From JADGOV01 sp963814355 (GTDB lineage: Bacteria > Actinomycetota > Actinomycetes > JADGOV01): 64,000 nucleotides of DNA. Location: assembly GCA_963814355.1 (NCBI GenBank), contig CAWFCZ010000018.1, positions 930,001 to 994,000 of the forward strand, given 5' to 3'. Shown piece after piece: positions 52,614 through 64,000 of the stretch. Under the pieces are notes generated by a model, which was given only the letters and a program-made list of their open reading frames with translations, was not told the origin of the DNA and ran no database searches. Position numbers and translations under genes: made by a program. The first letter of the stretch is position 1. The number at the start of each line of letters is the position of its first letter.

Positions 52614-52895
52614 GCACCAGCCGCGAGCCACCGCGAAACGTTGCCGGCGCGACCGACGGGCGGTCCCCGATGGCGATCCGCAACGACGCGATCCTCGCGG
52701 TCCGCCGGCTCCGGGGGCGTCGACCGACGCGAGCGCCGCACCACGACCACCGGCGCGGGTCGCCGGGTGGTGATCGAACCCTTCACCCTCACCGTCGCCG
52801 ATGACGGCAGCGCCGTCGTGACCGCCCCAGCCGGTGCCCGGGTGACTGTGCAGTCCCTGCCAGCGGCCTGAGCTACCGCCGCGGCCGGGACAGGG

Positions 52896-53786
52896 CTAGA
52901 GCTGCCCCAGGTAGAACCGCGTGCCCTGGTCGTCCGCGCACAGCGCCTCCAGGCCGTACGGCCGGCGCTGGGGGTCGGAGGAGGTTCCACCGGCGGCCCG
53001 GACCCGCTCGACCGTCGCGGAGATGTCCTCCACCTGCCACATCGGCAGGGTGGTGGCCCGCGGATGTCCGCCGTGCAGGCCGGCCATCGCGCCCTCGACC
53101 TGCCAGCCGTCGGCCAGGCTGCCCGGGACGAAGCTCCAGCCGAGCACGTCGCCGTAGAACGCCCGCGCCTTGGCCGAGTCGATCACCTCGTAGGTGACAT
53201 ACACCAGGTCACCCGACCCGCCGGCGGGCGGCGGCGCGGTGCCGGTGCCGACCCCGCCAGGCGGCTGGTACACCGCGAAAACGGTGCCCTGGTCGTCGGT
53301 GCAGTCCGCAATCCGACCGTACGGAGCCGACGTCGGCTCGCCGGCCTGGCCGCCGGCCCGGCGGATCCGCTGGACCGCGGCATCGACGTCCGCGACCGCG
53401 TAGCAGCAGTTCAGCGTGGGAGCTTCGGCGCCGCCGTGTAGTCCCAGGTGCGGCGATCGTCCCGACACCTGCCTGCCCTGAAGGACCGAGCCGGCGGTCA
53501 CAGCCCAGCCCAGCACGGAGCCGTAAAAGGCGACGGCCCGCTCCACATCGGGCACCGTCAGCCAGGCATAGCCGACGTCGCCGTGCCGGTAGTTCGGATC
53601 GGGACGCGGCGGCGTCGCCGGATCGGTGATGGAGGCGGTCTCGGTGGTGGCGGTGGTCTCGGTCATGACAACTCCTCGGGGTAGGGCGAGTGCGCGCTCC
53701 AGGCGGGCGCGCAAGGTGGCGGCAAAGGCCGGGTCGGGGTCGACCGCCGGAATCGGGGCACGCAGCGCGCCCAGCGGATCAACCAC
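52896..53786 (-). CDS. VOC-family (glyoxalase/bleomycin-resistance-like) protein with two VOC modules
   Basis: The 296-residue protein has a short N-terminal helical segment (PDPAFAATLRARLERALALP), then two VOC domains: residues about 70-165 (DVGYAWLTVPDVERAVAFYG, SVLGWAVTAG) and about 180-295 (YVTYEVIDSAKARAFYGDVL, DDQGTRFYLGQL). GTG 53786 overlaps the sigma-factor stop by eight bases. ATG 53666 has a much better ribosome site (CGAGGAG) and may be a second or the main start. Small VOC pairs of this kind are common next to actinobacterial sigma factors. The function is unknown. Confidence 0.85.
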   Translation of the reverse strand: MVDPLGALRAPIPAVDPDPAFAATLRARLERALALPRGVVMTETTATTETASITDPATPPRPDPNYRHGDVGYAWLTVPDVERAVAFYGSVLGWAVTAGSVLQGRQVSGRSPHLGLHGGAEAPTLNCCYAVADVDAAVQRIRRAGGQAGEPTSAPYGRIADCTDDQGTVFAVYQPPGGVGTGTAPPPAGGSGDLVYVTYEVIDSAKARAFYGDVLGWSFVPGSLADGWQVEGAMAGLHGGHPRATTLPMWQVEDISATVERVRAAGGTSSDPQRRPYGLEALCADDQGTRFYLGQL

Positions 53787-54306
53787 GGTCGGCCTCCTCT
53801 CCGGTGGCGGCGTAGGCATTGCGGAAGGCCGTCCTGGCCCGGACGAGCAGAGCCTCGGTGGCGTGCAGGCTCCGGTCGAGCAGCACCGCGACCTGCGGGA
53901 CCGGCAGGTCGTCGAGGTAGCGCAAGGTCAGAGCGGCGCGGTGGTGTGGGCCGAGTCCGTCGAGTACCGCCCGGGCGCGCAGCACGTCCAGTTCGGCGTC
54001 CCACGGGTCTTCGGCCGTCGGCCCGCTCGTCGGGTCGGTGGCCACGGCACGCAACCCGCGGTCCTCGCGGGCCTGCCGGCGCCAGTGGTCGATGAGCTTG
54101 TGGCGGGCGGCCCCCAGTAGCCACGACGTGCTCACCGGCGGCGGATCCGCCCGACGGAGGGCGTCGACCGCGGCGAGGAAGACCTCCGCGGTGAGGTCCT
54201 CGGCCAACGGCTGCCCGCCACAGCGGGATAGCAGGTACCCGTAGACCCGGGGCAGCGCGGTGTCGTAGAGATCCAGCAAAGCGGCGGCGGGTGCCTCGCC
54301 GGTCAC
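53779..54306 (-). CDS. ECF-type RNA polymerase sigma factor
   Basis: The 175-residue protein has sigma region 2 (ALLDLYDTALPRVYGYLLSR, AEDLTAEVFLAAVDALRRAD, SWLLGAARHKLIDHWRRQAR) and region 4 (GPHHRAALTLRYLDDLPVPQ, VAVLLDRSLHATEALLVRAR). No anti-sigma factor gene is adjacent; the overlapping VOC gene takes that place. The start is uncertain among GTG 54306, GTG 54321 and ATG 54369. The target genes are unknown. Confidence 0.87.
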   Translation of the reverse strand: MTGEAPAAALLDLYDTALPRVYGYLLSRCGGQPLAEDLTAEVFLAAVDALRRADPPPVSTSWLLGAARHKLIDHWRRQAREDRGLRAVATDPTSGPTAEDPWDAELDVLRARAVLDGLGPHHRAALTLRYLDDLPVPQVAVLLDRSLHATEALLVRARTAFRNAYAATGEEADRG

Positions 54307-54557
54307 CGGTTGCCCGCCCACACCCTTATCGTCGGCCGGGGCGGCGGTTCTCCGACGGCGCCGGCGCATTTTTCTCCAGCGCCGACCGGCGGCAGGAACG
54401 CGGCGGGCGACCACGAGGCCGTCGTAGGCGTCCAGGCATGTGCGGGTCCACCGCCAGCTCTCCCCAGTTCGTGGTCCGGGCAGGCATGTTCGGGTAGAAA
54501 CAGTGGCGTGACGGCGGTACAGACTCACCCTGACTGCCTCCGCTGCGGAGGCTGGCC

Positions 54558-55628
54558 GTGGCGGAGCGCCGCCTGGTACCCGCCAACCGGTTGGCGGGGC
54601 ACATCCTGAGGCTTCCTCGTGGACGATCGCTGCCGACTCCAGTCCGGCACGGAGCACGACTGGTCCTCCTCGCGCTGGTCATCGAGTACCTGCTGGTACC
54701 GCAACTCGCCGGCAGCCGGAAGAGCTGGCACCTGCTGCTCGACGTCAGCAACGGCTGGCTGCTGCTCGCCGCCGGCCTGGAGTTGTTCTCCCTCGCCGTG
54801 TACGCCCTGCTCACCCGGGCCGTACTGCCCCGCGGTGGGCAGTTGCCTACCTACTGGACCGTGCTGCGGATCGACCTGTCCACGCTGGCGGTCAGCCATG
54901 TCGTCCCGGCCGGATCCGCGGTCGGGCTCGGACTGGGGTTCCGGTTGCTCACCCAGTCCGGGGTCCGCGCCGGCGACGCGGTCTTCGCGAAGTCGACCCA
55001 GGCGATCGGGTCGGCGGTGGTGCTCAACGTACTGCTCGGGATCGCCCTGGTGGCCTCGATCGCGCTGCACGGTTTCAGCCCCGTCTTCGGGCCGGTGGCG
55101 GTGGTCGGGGCGCTGCTGCTCGGCGCCGCCGGCACGCTGGTCGTGCTGCTTACCCGGGCACCCCGGCCGGTGGCGGCCCGGGTCGGGCGGATCGCCGGCC
55201 GGTTACCGAAGATCTCCGAGGAGGCGGCCCGGAGCGCCGTCACCAGCGTCGCCGCGCAGGTGCAGGACTTCGTCTCCGATCGGCGACTCCTGGCCCGGAC
55301 CACGATCCTGGCCGCGGCCAACTGGCTGCTCGACGCCGGTGCGCTGTGGGCCTGCGTCCGGGCGTTCGGGCACAGCCTGGGCCCGGTCGGCCTGCTCGTG
55401 CCCTACGGGATCGCCGGTGTGCTCGCCGCCCTGCCGTTCACCCCAGCCGGTCTCGGCATCGTGGAGGGCTTCCTCATCCCGGCCCTGGTCGGCTTCAGCG
55501 TGCCGCGGGGCATCGCCATCCTGGGCGTGTTGGCCTGGCGCGCGCTGAACTACCTCCTGCCGATCCCGCTGGGTTTCCTCGCCTACCTCACCCTGCCGGC
55601 GGGCAGCCGCCGGGAGGTGCACGACTAG
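54558..55628 (+). CDS. YbhN/UPF0104-family integral membrane protein
   Basis: The 356-residue protein has about eight membrane segments and the family pattern seen in lysylphosphatidylglycerol synthase transmembrane regions (DLSTLAVSHVVPAGSAVGLG, GFRLLTQSGVRAGDAVFAKS, YGIAGVLAALPFTPAGLGIV, EGFLIPALVGFSVPRGIAIL). No aminoacyl-transferase domain is present, so it resembles the flippase-like half only. The GTG start has GGAGG upstream. It overlaps the convergent gene end by four bases. Confidence 0.87.
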   Translation: MAERRLVPANRLAGHILRLPRGRSLPTPVRHGARLVLLALVIEYLLVPQLAGSRKSWHLLLDVSNGWLLLAAGLELFSLAVYALLTRAVLPRGGQLPTYWTVLRIDLSTLAVSHVVPAGSAVGLGLGFRLLTQSGVRAGDAVFAKSTQAIGSAVVLNVLLGIALVASIALHGFSPVFGPVAVVGALLLGAAGTLVVLLTRAPRPVAARVGRIAGRLPKISEEAARSAVTSVAAQVQDFVSDRRLLARTTILAAANWLLDAGALWACVRAFGHSLGPVGLLVPYGIAGVLAALPFTPAGLGIVEGFLIPALVGFSVPRGIAILGVLAWRALNYLLPIPLGFLAYLTLPAGSRREVHD

Positions 55629-56059
55629 TCGTCGTCCGGTTCCATCAACCGCTGACCGACGGCCAGCTCGATGGCCTGCACGAACACGTACAGCAGGGCC
55701 GCGACGAACGGCGCCAACTCCCACACCAGCCAGCCGCGCACCAGCTCGCTGATCCCGATCGCCGCGCCGATGGCGGCACCGACCGCGACAAAGTCGGTCG
55801 CGGTGCCGATCAGCATGGCGCGGGTCGAGGTGTCGACGTCGACGTCGGTGCGGACCAGCTGGGCCACGACCAGATTCAGCAGGGAGAACGCGGCGACCGC
55901 GGAGAGCGCGAAACCCACCAGCTCCGGCAAGGACGGGCCGGGGTGGATCACCGCAATCACGCCGAAGGTCACCGTGATGGTGATCGAGAAGCCGAACGCC
56001 TGGGCGTTGTCGCTGACCGAGGCGTCCAGACCTCGGATCAGCCGACGACGCCAGCCCAT
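55625..56059 (-). CDS. Small integral membrane protein, unknown function
   Basis: The 144-residue protein begins MGWRRRLIRGLDASVSDNAQ. It has about four hydrophobic segments (FGFSITITVTFGVIAVI, LVGFALSAVAAFSLLNLVVA, MLIGTATDFVAVGAAIGAAI, VWELAPFVAALLYVFVQAIE) and an acidic end. I do not recognise the family. Its stop overlaps the stop of the convergent YbhN-like gene by four bases. Confidence 0.7.
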   Translation of the reverse strand: MGWRRRLIRGLDASVSDNAQAFGFSITITVTFGVIAVIHPGPSLPELVGFALSAVAAFSLLNLVVAQLVRTDVDVDTSTRAMLIGTATDFVAVGAAIGAAIGISELVRGWLVWELAPFVAALLYVFVQAIELAVGQRLMEPDDD

Positions 56060-56182
56060 GCTCCCCACCGAGCCATCTTCGCCGACTCGCCGATCGCCAA
56101 CCCGCCGCGGCCCGCTCAGCCGCTGTTCCGAAGCAGACCTCGGGCATTGCCCGAGCGTGCCGCATGGCAGCGGTTCAGCTCC

Positions 56183-56556
56183 ATGCACGGGCGCCGGGCG
56201 GTACAGCACCACGCAGCGTGCGAGCTGCTCGCCGGGACTGCGACCCTGGCGACACTTGATCTGGCGTACTACGACGTGGGCAACGTCGCGATCCGAGCAT
56301 GGCGCGACGTCGCGGCCGCGGCTCGTCGGCACGGCTTGGTCGCCGCTATCGCCGCCGACGGAGGGCTGGTGCCGGCCGACGAGACGCTCATCGCCGACGC
56401 GATCCACGTTGCCGAACCGAAGGGCTCTCGGTATACGACGCCGGCTCCGTGGCCGGAGCCGCGGGTGCAGGGGCACAGCTGGTGAGCCGCGATCTTCGTG
56501 ACCTGGTCAGCCGCCAGCTCGCCGTAAGCCCTGCGCGGGCCCCCGACCAGCCCTGA
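56183..56556 (+). pseudogene. PIN-domain (VapC-like) protein, N-terminally truncated and frameshifted
   Basis: From ATG 56183 the frame reads AACELLAGTATLATLDLAYY, DVGNVAIRAWRDVAAAARRH and LIADAIHVAEPKG. The rest of the PIN fold (LSVYDAGSVAGAAGAGAQLV, SRDLRDLVSRQLAV) is in another frame. One extra G in the GGG at 56422-56424 would join them. The N-terminal strand with the first catalytic aspartate is missing, and no antitoxin gene is next to it. It is therefore inactive as it stands. Confidence 0.75.
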
Positions 56557-56644
56557 GTGTCGGCTGCGCCCAGGGAACGGCCGGCGGCGTGCCGGCGGCA
56601 CCATGCGGGGTCCGCGGCCGACCGCCGTGACGGCTCGACGCAGC

Positions 56645-56680
56645 GGAGCGCACGACCGGTCCTGGCCGGTCGTGCGCTCC
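56645..56680 (-). terminator. Strong terminator hairpin downstream of rpoC
   Basis: A perfect 15-base inverted repeat with a six-base loop (arms 56645-56659 and 56666-56680) begins 13 bases after the rpoC stop. There is no U-run. It also lies beyond the broken PIN gene on the other strand and could terminate in both directions. Confidence 0.85.
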
Positions 56681-56692
56681 ACCGCGTGGCCG

Positions 56693-60538
<3,846 letters not shown>

Positions 60539-60597
60539 AATGCCTCTTTCTCTGCTGTTACGTCAGTTGGTGCTGGTAGCGGCGACCGGGACCGTGG

Positions 60598-63500
60598 TCA
60601 GACTTCCTCGACCGAGGACGGCTCCCGACGGGACAGGTCAATGCCGAGTTCCTCGGCGGCCCGGAACACGTCCTCATCCGTGTCCCGCATCTCGATCGAC
60701 ATGCCGTCGCTGGAGAGCACCTCCACGTTGAGGCACAGCGACTGCATCTCCTTGATCAGTACCTTGAAGGATTCCGGAATGCCGGGCTCCGGGATGTTCT
60801 CACCCTTGACGATCGCCTCGTAGACCTTGACCCGGCCCAGGACGTCATCACTCTTGATCGTCAGCAGTTCCTGCAGGCAGTACGCAGCCCCGTAGGCCTC
60901 CAGCGCCCAGACCTCCATCTCGCCGAACCGCTGCCCGCCGAACTGCGCCTTGCCGCCGAGCGGCTGCTGCGTGATCATCGAGTAGGGGCCGGTCGACCGA
61001 GCGTGGATCTTGTCATCGACCAGGTGCAGCAGTTTGAGGATGTAGATGTACCCGACGGAGATTGCCGCCGGGAACGGCTCCCCGGTCCGGCCGTCGTACA
61101 ACCGCGCCTTGCCGTTGCCACCGACCAACTGGTTGTGGCTGGAGGCCAGCAGGCCGGTGATCTCGTCCTCCCGGGCGCCGTCGAAGACCGGGGTCGCGAT
61201 CAGCGTGTCCGGCGCACCGGTCTGCGCGCCGATCTCGGTCAACCGCTGCTCCCACTCCTGCCCGCTGCCCTGGACCTGCCAGCCTGACTTGGCTATCCAC
61301 CCGAGGTGTGTTTCCAGGACCTGGCCGACGTTCATCCGGCCCGGCACGCCGAGCGGGTTGAGCACGATGTCGACGGCGGTGCCGTCCTCCAGGAAGGGCA
61401 TGTCCTCGATCGGTAGGATTTTGGCGATCACGCCCTTGTTGCCGTGCCGGCCGGCGAGCTTGTCGCCGTCAGTGATCTTGCGCTTCTGGGCGACGTAGAC
61501 CCGGACCAGTTCGTTCACGCCCGGGGCGAGCTCGTCGCCCTCCTCGCGACTGAAGACCCGTACACCGATCACCTTGCCGGACTCGCCGTGCGGCACCTTC
61601 AACGAGGTGTCCCGGACCTCCCGTGCCTTCTCGCCGAAGATGGCCCGAAGCAGGCGCTCCTCCGGGGTCAGCTCGGTCTCGCCCTTCGGGGTGACCTTGC
61701 CGACCAGCACGTCGCCCGGGTCGACTTCGGCGCCGATCCGGATGATGCCGCGCTCGTCGAGATCGGCGAGCACCTCCTCGGAGACGTTCGGAATGTCCCT
61801 GGTGATCTCCTCCGGCCCCAGCTTGGTGTCCCGGGCGTCGACCTCGTGCTCCTCGATGTGGATCGAGGACAGCACGTCGTCCTGCACCAGCCGGGAGCTC
61901 AGGATGATCGCGTCTTCGTAGTTGTGGCCCTCCCACGGCATGAAGGCAACCAGCAGGTTCTTGCCGAGCGCCATCTCGCCGTTGTCCGTGCACGGCCCGT
62001 CGGCGATCACCTGGCCGGCCTCGATCCGGGCACCCTCGACCACGATGGGCCGTTGGTTGATGCAGGTGCCCTGATTGGAGCGGCGGAACTTGGCCAGCCG
62101 ATAGGTCCGGGCGGTGCCGTCGTCGTGGCGCACGGTGACCAGATCGGCCGAGAGCTCCTCGACCATTCCGCCCTGCTCCGCGATCACCACGTCGCCGGCG
62201 TCCACCGCGGCCCGGAGCTCCTGCCCGGTGCCGACCAAGGGCGCCTCGCTGCGCAGCAGCGGCACCGCCTGGCGCTGCATGTTGGAGCCCATCAGCGCCC
62301 GGTTGGCGTCGTCGTGCTCCAGGAACGGGATCATCGCGGTGGCCACCGAGACCATCTGCCGCGGCGAGACGTCCATGTAGTCCACGTCGTCCGGCGGCAG
62401 GTAGTCCACCTCGCCGGCCTTCTTGCGGACCAGCACCCGGCGCTCGGTGAAGTTGCCGTTGGCATCGATGGGCTCGTTCGCCTGGGCGATGACGTGGCGG
62501 TCTTCCTCGTCCGCGGTGAGGTAGTCCACGTCGTCGGTCACCCGGCCGCTGACCACCTTGCGGTACGGGGTCTCCACGAAACCGAAGGAGTTGACCCGGC
62601 CGTAGGTGGACAGCGACCCGATCAGGCCGATGTTGGGACCTTCCGGGGTTTCGATCGGGCACATCCGGCCGTAGTGGCTGGAGTGCACGTCGCGGACCTC
62701 GAAGCCGGCCCGCTCCCGGGACAGGCCACCAGGGCCGAGCGCGGACAGTCGCCGCTTGTGGGTCAGCCCGGCCAGCGGGTTGGTCTGGTCCATGAACTGC
62801 GAGAGCTGGGAGGTGCCGAAGAACTCCTTGATCGAGGCCACCACCGGGCGGATGTTGATCAGGGACTGCGGCGTGATCGCCTCGACGTCCTGGGTGGTCA
62901 TCCGCTCCCGGACGACGCGCTCCATCCGTCCCAGACCCAGGCGCACCTGGTTCTGGATCAGCTCGCCGACCGTGCGCAGCCGGCGGTTGCCGAAGTGGTC
63001 GATGTCATCGACGTCGTAGCCCGCCTCGCCGGCGTGCAGCCGCACCACGTAGTCGATCGCGCCGACGATGTCGTCCTCGGTGAGCGTGCCCTGGCTCAGC
63101 GGCAGGTCGAGGCCGAGCTTGCGGTTGACCTTGTGCCGGCCGACCTTCGCCAGGTCGTACCGCTTCGGGTTGAAGTAGTAGTTCTCCAGCAGGGTCTGGG
63201 CCGACTCCCGGGTCGGCGGCTCGCCAGGCCGCAGCTTGCGATATATGTCGAGCAGCGCCTCGTCCTGGGTGGCGATGTGGTCCTTGTCCAGCGTGATCGA
63301 CATGGACTCGTAATCCCGCCAGCGGTCGCGGATCCGCTCGGCGTCCCAGCCGAGCGCCTTGAGCAGCACGGTGACGCTCTGCTTGCGCTTGCGGTCCAGC
63401 CGGACACCGACGGTGTCCCGCTTGTCAACCTCGAACTCCAACCACGCACCCCGGCTGGGGATCACCTTGCAGTTGAAGATGTCCTTGTCCGGCGAGGTCT

Positions 63501-64000
63501 TGTCGGCCTCGCGGCCGAAGTACACCCCGGGCGAGCGGACGAGCTGGCTGACCACGACACGCTCGGTGCCGTTGATCACGAAGGTGCCCTTGGGCGTCAT
63601 CAACGGGAAGTCGCCCATGAAGACCGTCTGGCTCTTGATCTCACCGGTCTCGTGGTTGGTGAACTCCGCGGTCACGAACAGCGGCGCGGAGAAGGTCATG
63701 TCCTTGTCCTTGCACTCCTCCACCGAGTACTTCGGAGGCTCGAAGCGCGGCTCCCGGAACTCCAGGGACATCTTCTCGCCGAAGTCCTGGATCGGGCTGA
63801 TCTCCTCCAGGATCTCCTGCAGGCCGGACGCGTCCGGGACGTCCGAGCGGCCGGCGGCCTTGGCCGCCGCGGTCCGCTCCCGCCAGACCTCGTTGCCGAC
63901 GAGCCAGTCGAAAGAGTTGGTCTGCAGGGCTAGCAGGTTGGGGACTTCGAGGGGCTCACGGATCTTTGCGAAGGAGATTCGGGGTGGGGCGGCGGGGATG
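60598..64000 (-). CDS. rpoB: RNA polymerase beta subunit, N-terminus beyond right edge
   Basis: At least 1133 residues are present, and the frame stays open to base 64000. The earliest visible residues (PRISFAKIREPLEVPNLLAL) match the region just after the start, so few residues are missing. The rifampicin region reads TSQLSQFMDQTNPLAGLTHK then RRLSALGPGGLSRERAG. The main resistance positions (the D, H and S residues) are of the sensitive type. The C-terminus contains EMEVWALEAYGAAYCLQELL. The internal ATG at 63771 is not the start. Confidence 0.98.
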   Translation of the reverse strand, partial: IPAAPPRISFAKIREPLEVPNLLALQTNSFDWLVGNEVWRERTAAAKAAGRSDVPDASGLQEILEEISPIQDFGEKMSLEFREPRFEPPKYSVEECKDKDMTFSAPLFVTAEFTNHETGEIKSQTVFMGDFPLMTPKGTFVINGTERVVVSQLVRSPGVYFGREADKTSPDKDIFNCKVIPSRGAWLEFEVDKRDTVGVRLDRKRKQSVTVLLKALGWDAERIRDRWRDYESMSITLDKDHIATQDEALLDIYRKLRPGEPPTRESAQTLLENYYFNPKRYDLAKVGRHKVNRKLGLDLPLSQGTLTEDDIVGAIDYVVRLHAGEAGYDVDDIDHFGNRRLRTVGELIQNQVRLGLGRMERVVRERMTTQDVEAITPQSLINIRPVVASIKEFFGTSQLSQFMDQTNPLAGLTHKRRLSALGPGGLSRERAGFEVRDVHSSHYGRMCPIETPEGPNIGLIGSLSTYGRVNSFGFVETPYRKVVSGRVTDDVDYLTADEEDRHVIAQANEPIDANGNFTERRVLVRKKAGEVDYLPPDDVDYMDVSPRQMVSVATAMIPFLEHDDANRALMGSNMQRQAVPLLRSEAPLVGTGQELRAAVDAGDVVIAEQGGMVEELSADLVTVRHDDGTARTYRLAKFRRSNQGTCINQRPIVVEGARIEAGQVIADGPCTDNGEMALGKNLLVAFMPWEGHNYEDAIILSSRLVQDDVLSSIHIEEHEVDARDTKLGPEEITRDIPNVSEEVLADLDERGIIRIGAEVDPGDVLVGKVTPKGETELTPEERLLRAIFGEKAREVRDTSLKVPHGESGKVIGVRVFSREEGDELAPGVNELVRVYVAQKRKITDGDKLAGRHGNKGVIAKILPIEDMPFLEDGTAVDIVLNPLGVPGRMNVGQVLETHLGWIAKSGWQVQGSGQEWEQRLTEIGAQTGAPDTLIATPVFDGAREDEITGLLASSHNQLVGGNGKARLYDGRTGEPFPAAISVGYIYILKLLHLVDDKIHARSTGPYSMITQQPLGGKAQFGGQRFGEMEVWALEAYGAAYCLQELLTIKSDDVLGRVKVYEAIVKGENIPEPGIPESFKVLIKEMQSLCLNVEVLSSDGMSIEMRDTDEDVFRAAEELGIDLSRREPSSVEEV

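Larger units (their letters stand above)
52408..52895. other. 488-base region: rpsL leader and promoter plus unassigned sequence
   Basis: The left half is the untranslated leader of rpsL (about 190 bases) with its promoter near 52608. To the right, on the plus strand, a short frame ending at 52871 (VVIEPFTLTVADDGSAVVTA) looks coding-like but has no recognisable start or family; it may be a gene fragment. Confidence 0.5.

Noticed and set aside
52641..52871. 76-residue plus-strand gene in the rpsL upstream region
   Set aside because: Only the last 34 residues look protein-like, and there is no convincing start or family; kept as part of the intergenic entry.
62700..62840. Rifampicin-resistance type changes in rpoB
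   Set aside because: The T and A seen in DQTNPLAGL differ from E. coli but are natural variants in other actinobacteria; the major resistance positions are of the sensitive type.

Overview
This is a high-GC actinobacterial (Actinomycetota) chromosome segment. The evidence is strong GC preference at third codon positions, many GTG starts, TANNNT-type -10 boxes, and the standard actinobacterial order rpoB-rpoC ... rpsL-rpsG-fusA-tuf-S10-spc-alpha operons-truA-rplM-rpsI-glmM. I cannot place it below phylum. The S4, S14, L36 and L24 proteins all carry zinc-type cysteine sets.

Region 1 (about 1-18.5 kb) is an accessory region. It holds five class I SAM methyltransferases (one frameshifted, two forming an Rv2258c-like paralogous pair), two alpha/beta hydrolases (one fused to a LuxR DNA-binding domain), an HD/HD-GYP-type protein fused to a LuxR domain, a TPR-LuxR regulator, an HxlR regulator with a divergent methyltransferase, a small operon with two SnoaL-like proteins, a decayed Phd/VapC-type toxin-antitoxin pair, an IS1380-type transposase fragment, and a TetR-ABC exporter operon. 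It looks like small-molecule modification, sensing and efflux, with clear signs of gene decay.

Region 2 (18.7-22.9 kb) is a potassium-homeostasis operon: a KimA-like APC permease, a short KdpD-type histidine kinase and a KdpE-type response regulator. It converges on glmM.

Region 3 (22.9-52.4 kb, nearly all minus strand) is the translation block. Read in transcription order from high to low coordinates it is rpsL-rpsG-fusA-tuf // rpsJ-rplC-rplD-rplW-rplB-rpsS-rplV-rpsC-rplP-rpmC-rpsQ-rplN-rplX-rplE-rpsN-rpsH-rplF-rplR-rpsE-rpmD-rplO-secY-adk-map-DUF1707-infA-rpmJ-rpsM-rpsK-rpsD-rpoA-rplQ-truA, then a GH15 glucoamylase (plus strand) and an ABC-F ATPase, then rplM-rpsI-glmM. Many junctions are 1- or 4-base stop/start overlaps, and several ribosomal proteins carry long low-complexity tails.

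Region 4 (52.4-64 kb) holds the rpsL leader and promoter, an ECF sigma factor with an overlapping VOC-family gene, a YbhN/UPF0104 membrane protein, a small membrane protein, a broken PIN-domain gene, a strong terminator, rpoC, and rpoB running off the right edge.

Five reading-frame or start-codon breaks (about 558, 909-917, 5356-5361, 30357-30369 and 56422-56424) are each explained by a one-base change, four of them in a homopolymer run and one at a GG doublet. Since this includes the essential-type gene truA, part of the apparent decay may be sequencing error. No tRNA, rRNA or CRISPR array was seen.
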